Source: Pseudomonadota bacterium
GTDB taxonomy: Bacteria > Myxococcota_A > Polyangia > GCA-2747355
Direction: 5' to 3'
DNA length: 64,000 bases
NCBI GenBank assembly: GCA_016711215.1
Contig: JADJTL010000007.1
Location: 1 to 64,000, forward strand
Under the pieces are notes generated by a model that was not told the origin of the DNA, did no database searches, and saw nothing but the letters and a program-made list of their open reading frames with translations. Each line of letters begins with the position of its first letter. The first letter of the stretch is position 1. Positions 42,498 to 51,000 of this stretch are shown here, piece by piece. The translations under genes and the position numbers were made by a program.

Positions 42498-44379
42498 AGC
42501 GATCCTCGATGTTGAACTTGTAGAAGGGCAGCTCATCGGTCCAGTACTCTTGCGTGAAGCGATAGTAGACGCGGGCCGACGAGGCCGGCACCGGCGGTGT
42601 GCGCTTGCGCAGGACCGCGGCGCCGCTGCCCTCGCTGACGCGATCGAAGAGCGCCTGCGCGACCTCGTACTCGAGCAGGTTGACCTGCTCCTGGGTGCTC
42701 AGCATGTCCTCGGCGACCGCGCGCGTGCTGGCCTCGAGGTCGACGGCGAGCTCCGCGCGGACCTGCTGTAGCTTCTGCTGGTAAATGTGGCGCAGCAGCG
42801 AATGCAGGCCACCCGCCGCCCAGCGCTCGCGGTAGCCTTCCAGTCGGCGCAGCTCGTCGCGCAGGGTGCGACCGAAGATGTAGCGGCGGCGCGTTTCTCC
42901 GAGGCGCAGGGCGGCGTTGCGGACGGCCTTGATTTGCACGAGGGGGACGCCGTCGCGAATCTGCTGCAGGGCCTTGTCGTAGAGCACACGAAAGCGGCGA
43001 GCGGCGAGCTTAGCCGCGCGGAAGTGGCAGAAGCGGCGGTAGAGCAGCCCGCGCAGGACAAACTTCTCGGGCGCGAAGAGCCCGCGATAGATCGGCGCGT
43101 CGAGCGCGTAGAGCAGGCCCATGGCGCGGTGTGGATCGCCAGCGCGGTACTTCGACCAGGCGCGCTCGAGCAGGATTTCAGAGCTGAGTTCGGTTCCGCG
43201 AGGCACCTGGAGCAGCGTGTCATAGGCAGCGGAGTAGCGCTGCTGCTCGTAGAGCAGGCGCGAGAGCGAGTGCAGGGCCATGCCGCGCAGCCTGCGCACA
43301 GCAGTGGGGCGCGCGGCGACCGCGCGGATCAAACCGACGCGATCCTCGAAGCGTGGTGCGCGGCGGTAGACGGGAATTCCGCCGACCTCGACGTCGTAGG
43401 CGAAGGGCCTTCCGAGCTCATCCTCGTCCGTTTCCTTGGCGCGTTGCAGCAAAATGCCGGTTTCGGCGGCGACGCGGCCGAAGGCAAGCAGCGCCAGCTC
43501 GAGCTCCCAGCCCTGGGGCAGGCGTTCGAAGCGCACATCGAGCGCCCCGTCGTCGTTGACCAACGCCTTGAGCGCGAGGGTCAGCTTGGCGTCGATCTCT
43601 CCGCGGCGGCGCAGCGACTCGAGCGCCGCCGCGAGGTCGCTTGCGCCGAAGAGCTCGGCAAAGGCGCGCACGGCGAAACGCTGGCGGTCCGGGGGATCTG
43701 CGTGCAGCAGGCGAACGCCCGCCGAGTAGACCGCGAGATAATAGTAATAGCCGCGGCGGCTGAGGCGCGAGAAGCGCTCGTTGGCCCACTCGTCGAGCCC
43801 GCGAAAGAGGTTTGTGATGCCCTGCCAGTAGTGGACGAAGTCATTGAGCTCGGGCGGAAGCTCGCCGAAGTCCGTTTCACCGATCAGGTCCCGCAGGATC
43901 ATGTCCTCGTCGATCGGACGCGAGAGGTAGAGCTGCTCGAGGGCGCGCACGGCGCGCGGGAGCAACTCAGGGGTGCGGCGCGTATTGGCGACCTGAAAGT
44001 AGAACTCGACCGCGCCGTGGTGCAGGCCGAGGCGATCGAGGGCGTTGGCGAGGAAGAACTGGGCGCTTTCGTACTTTTCCGCCGATTTGCCCGCCGTGTT
44101 GAGGTAGCGGGCGCAGGCATCGGCGGCCTGGGCATACTGGCCGTTGGCGTCGGCTTCCTTGCAGCGCGCGAACCAGCGCGCGGGTGGGACGGCCCCGCGG
44201 GCGCCCTTCGGGTCGGGCTTCGCGCCGCCCTTCGCGTTGGCCTTCGGGCCGGGCCGGGCGGCGGGCGCGGCGGCGACGAGCTGGGCTGGAGCGAGCGCGG
44301 CCCCGGCGTAGAGCAGGGCGACGACGGCGATGCAGCGGCGGAAGCGGCGCCGGTTGGGCTGGCGGGTGAGGAGCCGCAT
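42487..44379 (-). CDS. gltC: GltC-like periplasmic protein
   Basis: 630 residues. A signal sequence (about 15-38) and a Lys/Pro/Gly-rich linker come first. The body is helical with TPR-like pairs ('ANALDRLGLHHGAVEFYFQVA' shortened; 'HSLSRLLYEQQRYSAAYDTL'), many aromatic residues, and a conserved-looking end 'EYWTDELPFYKFNIEDRC'. From memory this resembles GltC of the M. xanthus gliding complex, a periplasmic partner of the GltA/GltB barrels. The gene follows two such barrel genes with only 3 bases between, which supports the call. Its stop overlaps the next TPR lipoprotein gene. Confidence 0.65.
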   Translation of the reverse strand: MRLLTRQPNRRRFRRCIAVVALLYAGAALAPAQLVAAAPAARPGPKANAKGGAKPDPKGARGAVPPARWFARCKEADANGQYAQAADACARYLNTAGKSAEKYESAQFFLANALDRLGLHHGAVEFYFQVANTRRTPELLPRAVRALEQLYLSRPIDEDMILRDLIGETDFGELPPELNDFVHYWQGITNLFRGLDEWANERFSRLSRRGYYYYLAVYSAGVRLLHADPPDRQRFAVRAFAELFGASDLAAALESLRRRGEIDAKLTLALKALVNDDGALDVRFERLPQGWELELALLAFGRVAAETGILLQRAKETDEDELGRPFAYDVEVGGIPVYRRAPRFEDRVGLIRAVAARPTAVRRLRGMALHSLSRLLYEQQRYSAAYDTLLQVPRGTELSSEILLERAWSKYRAGDPHRAMGLLYALDAPIYRGLFAPEKFVLRGLLYRRFCHFRAAKLAARRFRVLYDKALQQIRDGVPLVQIKAVRNAALRLGETRRRYIFGRTLRDELRRLEGYRERWAAGGLHSLLRHIYQQKLQQVRAELAVDLEASTRAVAEDMLSTQEQVNLLEYEVAQALFDRVSEGSGAAVLRKRTPPVPASSARVYYRFTQEYWTDELPFYKFNIEDRCVE

Positions 44380-44382
44380 TCC

Positions 44383-45063
44383 TTACTCCTCCTCGTCGTT
44401 GGCTGCGAAGCCGAAGGTCAATCCGAGGCCGAGCGAGAGGTAGAGGTGGTTGCGTATGTCGCTGAGTCCCGCGACGAAGGCGTAGTCGCGCAGGTCGACG
44501 CGCATGGAGAAATAGGGGCCGAGAAAGAGACGAAGGCCGACGCCCGCGTTGAGCCCCACCGGTCGCGACCCATCGTCGAAGAGGCCAACGGTGGGTCCAG
44601 CAGTGAAGGCCAGCTCGGCGGCGAGCAGCGAGTCGTTGAGGAAGGCCAGCTTGCCGTAGAGCGGCTTGATCACGACGTTGGAGTTGAGCAGCGCCTTGAT
44701 CTCGCCCTCGCGCTCGGGTTCCGCGTCGAAGCGCGTTCGCAGGTCCTCGCGCAGTCCGGTGCTGAGCACGAAGGAGTAGGCCCCGCCGATGATCTCCCAG
44801 CCGAGCAGATGATTGAAGTGATAGGTGTAGGCGCCTTGCAGGGCGATGCCCTTGCCGAAGGCGTCCATCGGCAGCGTGCCGACGCCGACCGAGAGCTCGT
44901 GGTGTCCCATCAGACGGCGCTTCTCGATCGAGTAGAGCTCGCCGCCTTGGGCCGTGGCCGGGTCGGCGAGGGCCGGGCGTGGCGTGAGCAGCAAGAGCGC
45001 GACCCCCGCAAGCCACCAGCGATGGCGCGAGCCCGAGGCGCGAGCAGGCCAGGACCGCTTCAT
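44383..45063 (-). CDS. outer-membrane beta-barrel protein, GltA/GltB-like (second copy)
   Basis: 226 residues. A signal peptide (about 15-34, 'LLLLTPRPALA') is followed by alternating beta strands of an eight-strand barrel ending in an aromatic residue-rich strand. It shares with its neighbour the phrases 'VGTLPMDAFGKGIALQGAYTYHFN' (shortened) and 'IKPLYGKLAFLND'. This is the pattern of the myxobacterial OMP family to which GltA and GltB belong. Start and the previous stop overlap as ATGA, so both barrels are made in step. Barrels of the Glt complex link the periplasmic scaffold to the cell surface. Confidence 0.75.
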   Translation of the reverse strand: MKRSWPARASGSRHRWWLAGVALLLLTPRPALADPATAQGGELYSIEKRRLMGHHELSVGVGTLPMDAFGKGIALQGAYTYHFNHLLGWEIIGGAYSFVLSTGLREDLRTRFDAEPEREGEIKALLNSNVVIKPLYGKLAFLNDSLLAAELAFTAGPTVGLFDDGSRPVGLNAGVGLRLFLGPYFSMRVDLRDYAFVAGLSDIRNHLYLSLGLGLTFGFAANDEEE

Positions 45064-45794
45064 GAGTCGCTCCGCGTCGTCCCGGCGAGGCTGAACGTCA
45101 GCAGCAGGGGAAGATGAGTCTCACCGGTCTCGGCGAAGAGCACGAGCCAGCTGATGTCGAGGCGCAGCGACCAGTGCTCGCTGAGGAAGCCCCGCACGCC
45201 GAAGCCGGGCGAGGCGCCGAAGGCCAGCCGCTGGCCGCGACCCACCGGGTCGTCGGCCGACCCGCCGCCGCCGTCGAGCTGGGCCACGACGCCGTGCAGT
45301 GAGAGGAAGAACTCGCCATAGACCTGTTGGTCGTTGAGAAAGGAGAACTTGCCGTAGAGCGGCTTGAAGAGGCCGCCGAGCTGGCCGAAGAACTTGATCT
45401 TGTCGAAGCGGTCGGCGTCGGTGCCGAAGTTACCCTCGAGCTTGTCGCGCAGGGCGCTGTTGAAGTTTCTCACCCAATGGCCGCGCGCTTCGATCGCCCA
45501 GAGGTCGTTGAGGTGCCAGCCGTAGCTACCGCTGAGCGTCAACCCCTTGGTGTAGGGATCGGCCGGTAGGGTGCCAACGGCGGCGGCGAACTCGTGTTGC
45601 ACGCGGTACCGTCGATTCTGCACGGCGGGCAGCTTGTCGGTCTCCTCCCAGAGGACGCGCTTCTTCGCGCTGGCCCTTCGCGCTCCACTGACTGACGCTG
45701 CGAGGCACGCGGCGAGCGCGATGACCCGGAGGCTCCAGACCCAGTGAGCACGCCGGCGGGGCGACGAAGCAGCGGCGGCGCGGGCCACGTTCAT
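45060..45794 (-). CDS. outer-membrane beta-barrel protein, GltA/GltB-like (first copy)
   Basis: 244 residues. After a basic N-terminus and signal helix (about 20-43) comes a barrel with 'VGTLPADPYTKGLTLSGSYGWHLND' (shortened) and 'FKPLYGKFSFLND', the same landmarks as the next gene, with about one third identity by eye. The pair therefore comes from a duplication. It starts 2 bases after the GltG-like gene's stop. In M. xanthus GltA and GltB are likewise a pair of related barrels. Confidence 0.75.
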   Translation of the reverse strand: MNVARAAAASSPRRRAHWVWSLRVIALAACLAASVSGARRASAKKRVLWEETDKLPAVQNRRYRVQHEFAAAVGTLPADPYTKGLTLSGSYGWHLNDLWAIEARGHWVRNFNSALRDKLEGNFGTDADRFDKIKFFGQLGGLFKPLYGKFSFLNDQQVYGEFFLSLHGVVAQLDGGGGSADDPVGRGQRLAFGASPGFGVRGFLSEHWSLRLDISWLVLFAETGETHLPLLLTFSLAGTTRSDS

Positions 45795-45796
45795 GG

Positions 45797-48022
45797 TCAG
45801 AATCCTTGCACGCGGAAGACGAAGGGATAGCGCACGGTGACGGAGCCGCCGACCGGCTGCGGAAAGACCCAGCTACGGATCTGGCTCAGGATACAGGTCG
45901 AGACCGTGAAGTCCGCTACCGACGACGAAACCTGGCGCGCCGTATCGACGCGACCGGCGGGGTTGATGACCCAGTCGAAGACGATTTTTCCGGCGAGACC
46001 GCGATTGACCAAGAGCTGCCGTTCATAGCACGCCTGAATCGTTGCCATGTGCTCGCTGACGACGCGCTGAATCGCCTCCCGGGAGAGGAAGCCGCCCGTT
46101 GCGCTGATCGCGCGGGTCGGTGCCTTCGTCGCCCTGCCGCGAACGCGCGAGCCCGTCCCTGCCAGCGCAGTGATCGAGCCCACGCCCCCGCTGCCGGCGA
46201 GGAGCTGCGATCCGCCACGTGTCTCGCGGCCGCCGCCGCCGCCAAGGCCGCCGGCCAGGCGGATGCCGCCGCCCGGGATCTTGCCGATCACGCCAGAGAC
46301 CTTGAAGCTCGCCCCGGCCCCGCCGGGAACGCGGACGGCCGCGATGTTGGTCACCAGCGAGCTCAGGTCGGCGCGCCCAGGGCCACCGCTCGGACGGATG
46401 TTCTCGAGAGCGCTGAGGACGCTCGCGACTTGCCGCTGCTGTTGCACCTGAGCGCGTGGCTGCGGGTTCACCGGCCCCGGACGCGAAGCGACCCGCTGGC
46501 GCACCTTAGGCTCCGCCTTGGGTGGCGGCGCGGGCGCATTATCAGGGGCCGGAGGTGGTGGCTCCTCGGCCTTGGGCGGCGCCTCCGCCTGCTTCTCCAG
46601 CTCGAGGTCCTTGAGCGAGACCTTGGCGAAGCGCTCAACCTCGCTCTCGATGGCCATGCTGGACTCTGGGGAGGCGAATCCGACCAGGACCATCGTCAGG
46701 AAGTGCAGGGCGAGGCTGGCCGCGAAGACCTGCACGGAACCCCAGCTCAGCCCGAGGCCGCGGCGTGGCGGCGGGAGTCGGGGTGCACGGACGAAGCGGA
46801 CGAGGTGTCCGGCGTCAGGTCGCACGATCTGGGCGTAGTCGCCCTCGTGGAGCTGAATCGCGTAATGCTCGCGTTGAGCGTCGACGAGCAGACCATCTTG
46901 AGCGAGGCGCCCGAGAGGATAGGCCTTGCCGCCGCGCACGACGGTGCCGCCGAAATCGCGGCGGAAGAAGAGAATCGCCTGTCCGTCGCCGCTGACGCTC
47001 AGCAGCCGGAAGCCATCAGGATCAAGAAATACATTGGCGCCCGGTGGCGCGGCGACGACGTCGAGGAGCTGCCCATCACGGTAGCGAATCACCTCGGCGC
47101 TGGCCACGTGATCGGTCGGCACGGGGCTGGCGAAGCGCTCGCGGACGACGCTCTCGAGCAACGAAAAGGGCTCGCTGAAGGACGCGTCGTCGTCGTCGTC
47201 GTCCTCGCCATGGTCCGCGCTGGCGTCGTCATCGAAGGCGCTCGCCGACGTGGACTCCGGAGGCCAGCTTGACTGCGGCCGCGTGGCGGAGGCTGAACCC
47301 GCTGAGGGCTGGGCGCGGTCGCCTGCTTGGTGCGTCAGTGGAGCGTCGGGCACCGTGTCGGGCCAAGAGGGTCCGGCTGCCGGGCGGAACGCGGGGTCGA
47401 CGGCGCGGGCCTGGGCGGCTGGCTCGGCCTGCGGCGGCGCGACGGCCTGTGCTGCCGGCAGGAAACGGTCAACCGAGGGGCGCGCAGGGGCGAGCGAGCG
47501 ACCGCGCGGCACGGTGACGGGTTCGCCGGCCGGAAAGGGGTCGAGGTCTGCGCCGCCCGCCCTGGGCTGAGGCTGCGGGGTGCCGCGTGGCTGCGCGCGC
47601 AGGGGCGCGCCCTCGAGGTCGCTCAGTCGCCGAACCCGCGTCGCGGCATCCTCGTCGACGTTGCGGCGCGCGCCGTCGTCGGCGTTGGTCGCGACGAACG
47701 ATCCTGTTGACCGACCGCCCAAGAGCGAAACCTTGAGGCGGAAGGGCCCGAGCCTGACCTCATCGACCGACCCGACGCGGCGCACGTCGATCGCCTCGCC
47801 ATTGACGAGCACCCCGTTCGCGCGCGCGCTGCTGGCGATGACCAGGTGGCCGCCCTCGAGGCGCAGCACCGCGTGGCGCGCCTCGATGTTGGCGTCGCGC
47901 AGGCGCAGCGTCGCCTCGGGATCGCTGCCAATGGTGATGGTCGACTGTTGGAAACAGCGGGAGCCCAAGAAACGGTCTCCCAGGAACACGAAGACCTCGA
48001 CGGCCGGCTTCAGCGAGTCCAT
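45797..48022 (-). CDS. gltG: GltG-like membrane protein: FHA domain, TM helix and TonB-like AgmX/PglI tail
   Basis: 741 residues. Order: cytoplasmic FHA domain (about 20-105: 'ITIGSDPEATLRL', 'ANGVLVNGEAIDV'), long Pro/Ala linker with an acidic patch (about 264-280), a globular part (about 290-410), one transmembrane helix (about 428-450), a Pro/Glu/Lys-rich periplasmic rod (about 470-520), a Gly-rich part, and the C-terminal domain (about 640-741) with 'HMATIQACYERQLLVNRGLAG' (shortened), 'INPAGRV' and 'WVFPQPVGG', the TonB-like tail found in AgmX/GltJ and GltG. This architecture matches GltG, which reaches from the inner membrane across the periplasm. FHA suggests control by Thr phosphorylation. 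Confidence 0.78.
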   Translation of the reverse strand: MDSLKPAVEVFVFLGDRFLGSRCFQQSTITIGSDPEATLRLRDANIEARHAVLRLEGGHLVIASSARANGVLVNGEAIDVRRVGSVDEVRLGPFRLKVSLLGGRSTGSFVATNADDGARRNVDEDAATRVRRLSDLEGAPLRAQPRGTPQPQPRAGGADLDPFPAGEPVTVPRGRSLAPARPSVDRFLPAAQAVAPPQAEPAAQARAVDPAFRPAAGPSWPDTVPDAPLTHQAGDRAQPSAGSASATRPQSSWPPESTSASAFDDDASADHGEDDDDDDASFSEPFSLLESVVRERFASPVPTDHVASAEVIRYRDGQLLDVVAAPPGANVFLDPDGFRLLSVSGDGQAILFFRRDFGGTVVRGGKAYPLGRLAQDGLLVDAQREHYAIQLHEGDYAQIVRPDAGHLVRFVRAPRLPPPRRGLGLSWGSVQVFAASLALHFLTMVLVGFASPESSMAIESEVERFAKVSLKDLELEKQAEAPPKAEEPPPPAPDNAPAPPPKAEPKVRQRVASRPGPVNPQPRAQVQQQRQVASVLSALENIRPSGGPGRADLSSLVTNIAAVRVPGGAGASFKVSGVIGKIPGGGIRLAGGLGGGGGRETRGGSQLLAGSGGVGSITALAGTGSRVRGRATKAPTRAISATGGFLSREAIQRVVSEHMATIQACYERQLLVNRGLAGKIVFDWVINPAGRVDTARQVSSSVADFTVSTCILSQIRSWVFPQPVGGSVTVRYPFVFRVQGF

Positions 48023-48505
48023 CTAGGGGCGCTCTGGGTACACGGTTTGGAGGATCTCGGTGCGATAATTGGTGCGCTCGACGATCATGCTGCGAAGCTC
48101 GCTGCGCTTCCGGGCAAAGAGGTAGATCGCCCCGGACTTGGCGGTTTGACCCTGCACCAGGCGCCCGTCGAACTCGACCCGGGCCCCGCGCCGCAGCGTT
48201 CCCGGCGGCTGGGCGGCCCCGGCGCCGGCCTCAGCGTCGGCCGCCCCCGCACCGCCGTTGGCTCCGTCGGGCGCTGCGTCAGTGGCCGCGCCGCGGGACG
48301 TGCTTCCACCTGCCGCGGCACCGCGCGCGGGAGGGACGGGGCGGCGGCGACGAGGCGCGCGGCGGCGCCGGCACAGGTGCTGGGCGCTGCCGCGCGAAGC
48401 GGAGCGGGGCGCGTCAAGCTGCGCGGCCGACGCGCCCGCAGCGTCCGCGGGCGAGGTGCGTGGGAGGGCGATCAGGGCGCCGGCAAGCAGCACCGCCAGC
48501 CTCAC
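48023..48505 (-). CDS. small exported protein heading the Glt-like operon
   Basis: 160 residues if read from GTG 48505, which gives a good signal peptide 'LAVLLAGALIALP'; the frame stays open to 48754. A low-complexity Ala/Arg/Gly/Pro region leads to a short conserved-looking C-terminal domain: 'RVEFDGRLVQGQTAKSGAIYLFARKRSELRSM' (shortened) ending 'TEILQTVYPERP'. Its stop abuts the GltG-like start (TAGATG), so they are co-translated. The position suggests a Glt accessory protein, perhaps the GltF place, but I cannot show this. The start is uncertain and no ribosome site is clear. Confidence 0.55.
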   Translation of the reverse strand: MRLAVLLAGALIALPRTSPADAAGASAAQLDAPRSASRGSAQHLCRRRRAPRRRRPVPPARGAAAGGSTSRGAATDAAPDGANGGAGAADAEAGAGAAQPPGTLRRGARVEFDGRLVQGQTAKSGAIYLFARKRSELRSMIVERTNYRTEILQTVYPERP

Positions 48506-49082
48506 CGCCGCAAGGCGCCGGGTCGAGCCCTGGTCAGGCACGCCGTCGGCGTCACTGCAGAGGCCCTGCTCCGATTGGCGGCAGGGCACGCCAGAAGGTT
48601 GGGCGCCGCGATGCTGCGCCCCGCCAGGTTCTGATCCGCCAGGCGGAGACGCCAGAGCTGCGTTCACTGGGTCGGACCTCCCGCTGGAGTGCCGCGCATG
48701 AGCGCGCGGTTGCACCCCGGCAAAGCGACATCGCCGACGAGCGGGCGCCCCCACCTCAGGTGCCGGGGCGCGGTCAACAGTAGGCTCGAAAGCGACGCGC
48801 TACGCTAGCATGGAGCGCGAATCGACGTCCAGACGGGCGTCGCGAAGCCGCTGAAGCAGCGCAATCTCCGACGGGCTTCGAAGGCCGCGTGCTGAAGGGC
48901 GCGTGCCAGTCCCGATGCTCGGCGCTCGGCGGGGCTGGGGCGAGAGGCGCTCAGGAAGCTCCGAGCGCGGCTGGCACGGTCTACGGGCCGCACGGTCTAG
49001 GGGCCGGTGCTCGTTTGCCGCCGCGCCGTGCGATGATTGGCGGCGTTGCACCTCCCCAGTGGGGAGACGGAGGCGAGAGCCG
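48506..49082. other. divergent intergenic region between the Glt-like operon and ppk2, with a 16-bp duplication
   Basis: About 330-580 bp depending on the true start of the exported protein. It must hold the operon's promoter and that of ppk2, but no clear -35/-10 or -24/-12 pair is visible; a lone TGGCACG (48972-48978) lacks a TTGC at the right distance. CACGGTCTACGGGCCG at 48975-48990 is followed by CACGGTCTAGGGGCCG at 48991-49006, a tandem duplication with one mismatch. Confidence 0.6.
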
Positions 49083-49988
49083 ATGAAGAACGCCAGCCGC
49101 GACAATGCCAGGGGCAGGAGCAAGCTGCGCCTGGAGGCGCTGCGCGTCGTACCGGGCACACGCGTCGATCTGGCGCGCGATCACGACCCCGGATTTACGG
49201 CGGGCCTGCGCGACAAGGGCGCTGCGACGGCGCGTCTCGCGCGCAATGTCGCGCGCCTGGCCGCCTACCAAGAGCAGCTCTACGCGCAGAATGTCCACGC
49301 GCTGCTCGTTGTGATCCAGGCTCTCGACGCCGCGGGCAAGGACAGCGTGATCGAGCACGTCCTGAGCGGCGTCAATCCGCTGGGCTGCCAGGTCACGAGC
49401 TTCAAGACGCCCTCGGCCGAGGAGCTCGACCACGATTATCTCTGGCGCTGCAGCAAGGCCCTGCCCGCGCGCGGTATGATCGGCGTCTTCAACCGCTCGT
49501 ACTACGAGGAGGTGCTCGTCGTTCGCGTCCATCCCGAGTACCTGGCGCGCCAGCGCTTGCCGGCGAACACTCGCAAGGGGATTTGGCCCCGGCGCTACCG
49601 CGAGATCAACGCGTTCGAGCGCTACCTGGTCGATAACGGGATCCTGGTGCTCAAGCTCTTCCTCAATGTCTCGCGGGACATGCAGCGGCGCCGCTTTCTC
49701 GAGCGCATCGACTGCTTCGAGAAGAACTGGAAGTTCGCGGCGGCCGATGTTCAGGAGCGAGCACATTGGGACGCGTACCAGCGCGCCTACGCCGAATGCC
49801 TCGAGCGCACGAGCACCGACTGGGCACCTTGGTATGTGGTGCCCGCGGACAAGAAGTGGTTCACGCGGCTGGCCGTCTCCGAGCTGATCATCGGTCACCT
49901 CGCGGCGCTGAAGCTCGACTATCCGCCGGCCTCGCCCGAGCGGCGGCGGGAGTTGGCCGCGATGCGGGCGTTGCTCGAGCGCGAATGA
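49083..49988 (+). CDS. ppk2: polyphosphate kinase 2 family protein
   Basis: 301 residues from ATG 49083 (GGAG upstream). It has the PPK2 P-loop 'VIQALDAAGKDSVIEHVLSG', the lid and Walker B region 'GMIGVFNRSYYEEVLVVRV', and 'RRRFLERIDCFEKNWKF'. PPK2 enzymes transfer phosphate between polyphosphate and AMP, ADP or GDP. By length and motifs it fits the nucleotide-phosphotransferase subgroup often annotated near 300 residues; the exact nucleotide specificity is not readable. The gene stands alone, divergent from the Glt-like operon and convergent with the protease gene. Confidence 0.9.
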   Translation: MKNASRDNARGRSKLRLEALRVVPGTRVDLARDHDPGFTAGLRDKGAATARLARNVARLAAYQEQLYAQNVHALLVVIQALDAAGKDSVIEHVLSGVNPLGCQVTSFKTPSAEELDHDYLWRCSKALPARGMIGVFNRSYYEEVLVVRVHPEYLARQRLPANTRKGIWPRRYREINAFERYLVDNGILVLKLFLNVSRDMQRRRFLERIDCFEKNWKFAAADVQERAHWDAYQRAYAECLERTSTDWAPWYVVPADKKWFTRLAVSELIIGHLAALKLDYPPASPERRRELAAMRALLERE

Positions 49989-50055
49989 GATCCCGTAGCA
50001 GCGCGGCGCCCTCGACCCACCCGGGATCGGGCCGGCGGGTCGGGGCTCGAGGGCC

Positions 50056-50799
50056 CTAGGCGAGGACGCCGGAGAGCAGGTAGTACCAGCCGAGGTTCGG
50101 GTCGCCCGCGCGCCGTCGGGAGAGCGCGGCGATCGGCAGCGCGCAGCGCATACCTGGGCCGACCTCGCCACCCCCGATGAGGGAGCGACCGAGGCGAAAT
50201 CGACCGCCGCCTGCCTGATCGCCCCAGGCATTCGCGGCGAAGCTGGTCGGGTCCTCGGGGTCGGCGAGGCCGGGGTCGAAGCGGCCGTAGGGGTCGTGCA
50301 CGAGCAGCCTGGCGGTGAGGTCCTCGAGCGCCGGAGCGTAGTTCTCGTAGCCGATGATGAGCACGATATGCCCCCGCACCCGGCTGTGGCTCACACGCAC
50401 GAGCACGGGCACGCCGCCGTCGATGAAGCGGACGATCTTCGCCAATGCGACACGCTGGTCCGGCTCCCTCCAATAGACGAAGCGGGTTCGTGGCAGGAAG
50501 CGTTGCTCGAGCCACCACTTGAGATTGAGGTGGGCATTGCGCAGCTTGGACGGGCGGCGATCTTCGCCTTTCGGGGCGTTGAGCTCTTCCCAGATGCCCT
50601 GGATCGGCAGCGCGCACACGCCCCTCTTGGCGCCGCTGGCGCGCCCTTCCTGCTCGTCGAGGTAGGCGCCCATCATCTTGAGGCAGGTGGACTGGCAGGT
50701 AATCGGCGTTGGTTGCACGAAATAGGGCACTGGCAGCTCGAAGCTGCGGCCCCCGCCGGCCGGCTGCTGAGGCGCTTCGCAACTCGGCCAGTTGGACAT
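50056..50799 (-). CDS. C39-like (papain-fold) cysteine peptidase
   Basis: 247 residues. 'PTPITCQSTCLKMMGAYL' has the catalytic Cys in a helix start, 'SRVRGHIVLIIGYE' the catalytic His, and 'LLVHDPYGRFD' the Asp, the order of C39_2 peptidases. The region just after the Cys contains 'QEGRASGAKRGVCALPIQG'. There is no signal peptide, so it acts in the cytoplasm or leaves another way. The substrate is unknown. It is a monocistronic gene with AGGAT ahead of the ATG. Confidence 0.78.
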   Translation of the reverse strand: MSNWPSCEAPQQPAGGGRSFELPVPYFVQPTPITCQSTCLKMMGAYLDEQEGRASGAKRGVCALPIQGIWEELNAPKGEDRRPSKLRNAHLNLKWWLEQRFLPRTRFVYWREPDQRVALAKIVRFIDGGVPVLVRVSHSRVRGHIVLIIGYENYAPALEDLTARLLVHDPYGRFDPGLADPEDPTSFAANAWGDQAGGGRFRLGRSLIGGGEVGPGMRCALPIAALSRRRAGDPNLGWYYLLSGVLA

Positions 50800-51000
50800 G
50801 CTTGATCCTGCTCGGCTGAAGGGCCCATGCTAACCGCGGCGGACGCCACCCACAAGCTGGTGCCGATCGGGCCGGTGCGCAGCGGGCGGCGTCGTGGGGG
50901 CTGGAGTCGCGGCGCTTCTGGCGACGGGGGCGCTGGCTACCGGGCCCCAGGGCCAAGGGCGTCGGGCGGCGCGCGAGCCGCGAGGTCCCGGCTTGGCGCG

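Noticed and set aside
40110..42515. 801-codon plus-strand frame opposite the large TPR lipoprotein
   Set aside because: Mirror of the TPR gene with Leu/Glu/Val-rich nonsense and no start site; the minus strand has TPR periodicity and operon coupling.
48972..48987. Sigma-54 promoter for the region before ppk2
   Set aside because: TGGCACG is present but the TTGC element is missing at the needed distance.
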